Origin: Thermogutta sp.
GTDB lineage: Bacteria > Planctomycetota > Planctomycetia > Pirellulales > Thermoguttaceae
Direction of reading: 5' to 3'
DNA: 6,330 bases
Assembly: GCF_014359955.1 (NCBI RefSeq)
Contig: NZ_JACIYL010000201.1
Span: 1 to 6,330, forward strand
This document shows positions 5,821 to 6,330 of this stretch, one piece after another (positions within the stretch are counted from its first letter, which is position 1; the number at the start of each line of letters is the position of its first letter). Both the position numbers and the translations under genes were made by a program. The notes below the pieces were generated by a model. The model saw nothing but the letters and a program-made list of their open reading frames with translations, did no database searches and was not told where the DNA came from.

Positions 5821-6102
5821 GAACGGCTCGGCCAGGTGAGGTGGCAGTCATTCACGCCGTATGAGAAATTTTACCCGCCGAGTTTCCGGACTGGCATCCA
5901 CAGTGCACAAAAATCGCTGATCGGCGATGATCAATGTTATTTTGGTGCGCAGCAATTGATTGGGGCGGTAAAGCGCTGTTACTGCGGGTCGAGGCAGGTC
6001 GTATAATAGCGAGTGGACGATTCCCCATCAACTTGCCGGGGGACACCTTGCATTGCCTTCACGGGGCGGTATATTTATCGTTTACATTTCCCTTCGCCGA
6101 AC
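5821..6102 (+). promoter_or_regulatory. Region upstream of the tRNA genes with two candidate promoters
   Basis: No gene is seen between tsaB and the tRNA genes. A perfect TATAAT lies at 6002-6007, but the base run at the -35 distance (TTACTG, 5979-5984) is poor. Closer in, TTGCAT (6048-6053) and TATATT (6070-6075) are 16 bases apart and would start transcription near 6082, about 20 bases before the mature tRNA-Thr. Two stacked promoters would fit a highly expressed tRNA operon, but either could be chance. Confidence 0.4.
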
Positions 6103-6189
6103 GCTAGCGTAGCTCAATTGGCAGAGCGGCTGACTTGTAATCAGCAGGTTGTGGGTTCGAGTCCCACCGTTAGCTTTGCGGGCGAAGGG
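6090..6189 (+). repeat. 9-bp inverted repeat flanking tRNA-Thr
   Basis: CCCTTCGCC (6090-6098) in the leader is the exact reverse complement of GGCGAAGGG (6181-6189) in the trailer. In the precursor RNA the two would extend the acceptor stem by a second helix, separated from it only by a small internal loop (four bases on the 5' side, five to six on the 3' side). Confidence 0.7.
6103..6175 (+). tRNA. tRNA-Thr (anticodon UGU)
   Basis: A full cloverleaf can be drawn. The acceptor stem is GCTAGCG (6103-6109) with CGTTAGC (6168-6174), including one G-U pair. The D arm is GCTC...GAGC, the anticodon stem GCTGA/TCAGC encloses loop CTTGTAA with anticodon TGT at 6136-6138, and the T arm is GTGGG-TTCGAGT-CCCAC. 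The discriminator is T6175 and CCA is not encoded. It reads ACA (and by wobble other ACN) threonine codons. A37 is present, so it is an expected substrate for t6A, the modification that TsaB (encoded nearby) helps to make. A 9-bp inverted repeat flanks the gene. Confidence 0.97.
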
Positions 6190-6240
6190 CGGCCGGTTCG
6201 CGATGGACGCTCGCTCGGCCCGCTTACGACCGAGACGTTT

Positions 6241-6323
6241 GGGGGGTTTCCCGAGTGGTCAAAGGGGTCAGACTGTAAATCTGATGGCTTACGCCTTCGC
6301 AGGTTCGAATCCTGCACCCCCCA
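6241..6323 (+). tRNA. tRNA-Tyr (anticodon GUA)
   Basis: This is a class II tRNA with a long variable arm, as usual for bacterial tRNA-Tyr. The acceptor stem is GGGGGGT (6241-6247) with ACCCCCC (6316-6322) and discriminator A6323; CCA is not encoded. The D stem is CCC/GGG with GG in the D loop. The anticodon stem TCAGA/TCTGA holds loop CTGTAAA with anticodon GTA at 6275-6277. The variable arm lies at 6285-6298, and the T arm is GCAGG-TTCGAAT-CCTGC. It lies 65 bases after tRNA-Thr on the same strand with no terminator between, so the two are probably co-transcribed. Confidence 0.97.
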
Positions 6324-6330
6324 TTGTGAT

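Noticed and set aside
5011..6006. Plus-strand open frame of 331 codons
   Set aside because: It runs antisense to tsaB, whose product is clearly recognisable; the frame has no start with a ribosome binding site and its product resembles no family.

Overview
The window reads as chromosomal housekeeping DNA from a planctomycete. The strongest pointer is the secreted protein at 816-1862, whose domain (TIGR03009 type) is, as far as I know, confined to Planctomycetota. Moderately high GC, long gaps between genes and an orphan mraZ also fit. I cannot fix the order or family; a Pirellulales-like lineage is a guess. No insertion sequence, prophage, CRISPR array or toxin-antitoxin pair is visible.

Layout, left to right. 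Positions 1-591 (+) hold the 3' part of thyX, flavin-dependent thymidylate synthase. Positions 816-1862 (+) hold a secreted planctomycete-specific protein with a LolA-like look, with its own candidate promoter, a strong ribosome binding site and a likely intrinsic terminator. Positions 1912-2573 carry no convincing gene, but on the minus strand they hold a compact branched RNA-like element (2221-2364) whose closing helix ends in a U tract. Positions 2574-3056 (-) encode an MraZ-like double AbrB-fold regulator with no rsmH or other division gene next to it. Positions 3057-3714 are a 658-base gap with a clear plus-strand intrinsic terminator at 3564-3600 and several hairpins before it, but no credible ORF. 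Positions 3715-5010 (+) are hemL, and convergent to it is tsaB at 5059-5757 (-). The last 570 bases hold promoter-like elements followed by tRNA-Thr(UGU) and tRNA-Tyr(GUA).

The protein genes are unrelated single-gene units: dTMP synthesis (thyX), tetrapyrrole synthesis (hemL), tRNA t6A modification (tsaB), a cell-division-type regulator (mraZ) and an envelope protein. One loose functional link exists: TsaB helps make t6A37 on ANN-decoding tRNAs, and tRNA-Thr(UGU), encoded next door with A at position 37, is such a tRNA. The Thr(UGU)-Tyr(GUA) order equals the start of the E. coli thrU-tyrU-glyT-thrT-tufB operon, so Gly and Thr tRNAs and a tuf gene may follow beyond the right edge.

The most interesting items are the two non-coding stretches: the branched minus-strand element at 2221-2364 and the terminated, gene-free stretch before hemL. 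Next comes the 9-bp inverted repeat that exactly flanks tRNA-Thr.
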